Below, in pieces: positions 6,001 to 7,125 of a stretch of 7,125 nucleotides of DNA. The DNA comes from an uncultured bacterium. GTDB lineage: Bacteria; Patescibacteriota; Microgenomatia; UBA1406; GWC2-37-13. Each line of letters starts with the position of its first letter. Positions within the stretch are counted from its first letter, which is position 1. The stretch is taken from positions 1-7,125 of the forward strand of contig CALESU010000127.1 in NCBI GenBank assembly GCA_937914905.1, written 5' to 3'. Position numbers and translations under genes: made by a program. The notes beneath the pieces are model-generated. The model ran no database searches. It saw only the letters and a program-made list of their open reading frames with translations, and had not been told where the DNA came from.

Positions 6001-6336
6001 ATGAAATTTCTTGTCAAAGTTCTTATCAATGCTTTGGCAGTTGCGATCGCCGCATACCTTCTCCCCAATGTTCGGATCGATGGTTTTGTTACTGCGATCC
6101 TCGTATCTCTCGTTCTTTCGATCGTCAACACCTTCATTAAGCCGGTTCTTATGTTATTGACACTCCCCATAACACTTCTTACTTTGGGACTTTTTTCAAT
6201 CGTCATAAATGGAGCCATTATCATATTTGCAAGCTACGTGGTGGAAGGCTTTGTTGTGGATGGCTTTTTGTGGGCAGTTTTATATAGTTTTGTACTTTCT
6301 CTTGTTTCTTCGTTATTGAGTATCTTTAGTAAATAA
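6001..6336 (+). CDS. YvlD / phage holin family 4-like small membrane protein
   Basis: A 111-residue, strongly hydrophobic protein of the family often labelled 'phage holin family 4' and including Bacillus YvlD. Four membrane segments are visible at about 3-22, 28-50, 54-79 and 86-108. The family signature runs through SIVNTFIKPVLMLLTLP and ITLLTLGLFSIVINGAI, with the conserved N-T-x2-K-P and T-L-G-L-F stretches. Members are chromosomal in many bacteria and most are not phage lysis proteins; in Bacillus yvlD sits in an envelope-stress operon. No phage gene lies in the window, so a membrane-homeostasis role is likelier than lysis, though this is inferred. It has its own extended -10 promoter and is followed after 13 bases by the DUF2130 gene, with which it is probably co-transcribed. 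Confidence 0.88.
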   Translation: MKFLVKVLINALAVAIAAYLLPNVRIDGFVTAILVSLVLSIVNTFIKPVLMLLTLPITLLTLGLFSIVINGAIIIFASYVVEGFVVDGFLWAVLYSFVLSLVSSLLSIFSK

Positions 6337-6349
6337 TCTTTTTAGTCAC

Positions 6350-7125
6350 ATGCAAGACGTCATCCAATGTCCGCACTGCGGTAAGCCCGTCCCTCTGACC
6401 GAAGCCATAACTCACGAGATAGATGCCAAATATCAACTGCAAATCATAGAGCTTAAAAAGCAGAGCGAGCAAGAGCGAGCACAGCTCATCGAATACTCCA
6501 AAAAGCGGATAGATGAAGAAAAGACAAAAGCAGTACAAGAGTCCGAAACACTTCTTCGTAAAAAAATAGCGGATGAGATGTCTTTGCAAATCAAAAATAC
6601 CCAAAACGAGGCCAGTGAACTTCGAACACAAAATAAAACGCAACAAGAACAGCTTCTCGATATGAATAAACTCATGAGGCAGATGAAGCAAGATCAGGAA
6701 CAAACGCGATTAGATCAAGAAAAAAAGCTCAATCAAGAACTAGATAAGTTGAGAGAAGATGCCACAAAGAAAGCTGATGATACCTATCGCCTGAAAATTG
6801 CCGAGAAAGACAAAAAAATCCAAGATGCGCTGGCTCTAGTCGATGAGTATAAGCGCAAAATGGAACAAGGTTCACAACAAACTCAGGGAGAAGTACTTGA
6901 GCTCGCAATTGAAGAAATGCTCAAAAAAGAGTTTCCCTTTGATGAGATTGTCCCTGTTCCAAAAGGCGTGCATGGGGCTGATGTCATTCAAATCGTTCGC
7001 AACCGAAATGGGCAAGTATGTGGCAAAATCATCTGGGAAACTAAGCGTACCAAAAGCTGGAGCGGAGGATGGGTAGAAAAACTGAAGGAAGATCAACGAG
7101 GCGTGGGAGCAGATATTGCACTTCT
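6350..7125 (+). CDS. DUF2130 domain protein, C-terminus cut by window edge
   Basis: The first 258 codons of a DUF2130-family protein, open to the right edge. It starts MQDVIQCPHCGKPVPLTEAI, with a CxxC pair (C7, C10) common at the N-terminus of this family. Residues about 25-175 form a long, very charged coiled coil rich in K, E, Q and D. The conserved domain begins near GEVLELAIEEMLKKEFPFDEI and contains GADVIQIV with D211, IIWETKRTKSWSGGW with E230-x-K232, and the following KLKEDQRGVGADIAL. The D...E-x-K arrangement matches the PD-(D/E)XK nuclease pattern, and I recall the family being grouped with that fold, but its substrate and role are not established. The ATG is 13 bases after the YvlD-like stop, with no Shine-Dalgarno motif and no clear promoter of its own. 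The remaining C-terminal part is outside the window. Confidence 0.88.
   Translation, partial: MQDVIQCPHCGKPVPLTEAITHEIDAKYQLQIIELKKQSEQERAQLIEYSKKRIDEEKTKAVQESETLLRKKIADEMSLQIKNTQNEASELRTQNKTQQEQLLDMNKLMRQMKQDQEQTRLDQEKKLNQELDKLREDATKKADDTYRLKIAEKDKKIQDALALVDEYKRKMEQGSQQTQGEVLELAIEEMLKKEFPFDEIVPVPKGVHGADVIQIVRNRNGQVCGKIIWETKRTKSWSGGWVEKLKEDQRGVGADIAL

Noticed and set aside
6001..6336. A phage holin marking a prophage.
   Set aside because: The YvlD/holin-4 family is common on chromosomes, and no endolysin, integrase, structural phage gene or attachment repeat is visible.

Overview
This window looks like a compact bacterial chromosome segment, moderately AT-rich, with almost no intergenic space. 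Nine complete or nearly complete genes and one fragment at the left edge fill it, and no stretch over about 105 bases lacks a gene. Small stand-alone enzymes, a DUF2130 protein, missing Shine-Dalgarno motifs and -10 boxes lying directly on start codons fit a small-genome lineage. Candidate phyla radiation/Patescibacteria is my best guess, but this is inference, because no rRNA or ribosomal protein gene is present. TAA, TGA and TAG all end genes here, which argues against lineages that recode TGA.

Layout: (1) 1-182, minus strand, start of an OmpR-type response regulator. (2) 183-255, a 73-base divergent promoter region. (3) 256-2841, plus strand, a tight four-gene run: stand-alone PD-(D/E)XK (RecB/Cas4-like) nuclease, YhbP-like flavin-type split-barrel protein, 3-methyladenine DNA glycosylase Tag, and a histidine phosphatase. 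All four lie in the same reading frame and are separated by one stop codon each. (4) 2834-4429, minus strand, a two-domain protein joining a DUF218/YdcF-like domain to an aminoglycoside/choline-kinase-like phosphotransferase. It overlaps the end of the phosphatase gene tail to tail by 8 bases. (5) 4480-5361, minus strand, a YihY/BrkB membrane protein. (6) 5463-5948, plus strand, an unrecognised coiled-coil protein. (7) 6001-6336, plus strand, a YvlD/phage-holin-4-like small membrane protein. (8) 6350 to the right edge, plus strand, a DUF2130 protein (zinc-knuckle-like CxxC, long coiled coil, nuclease-like domain).

Working together: the plus-strand run combines a nuclease and an alkylation-repair glycosylase with two small housekeeping enzymes, so a DNA repair/house-cleaning operon is plausible but unproven. 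The minus-strand pair (YihY, then DUF218-kinase) suggests cell-envelope work. I see no mobile element, CRISPR array, tRNA, rRNA or clear terminator. The points most worth a second look are the DUF218-kinase fusion, the same-frame gene run, and the apparently leaderless or nearly leaderless gene starts.
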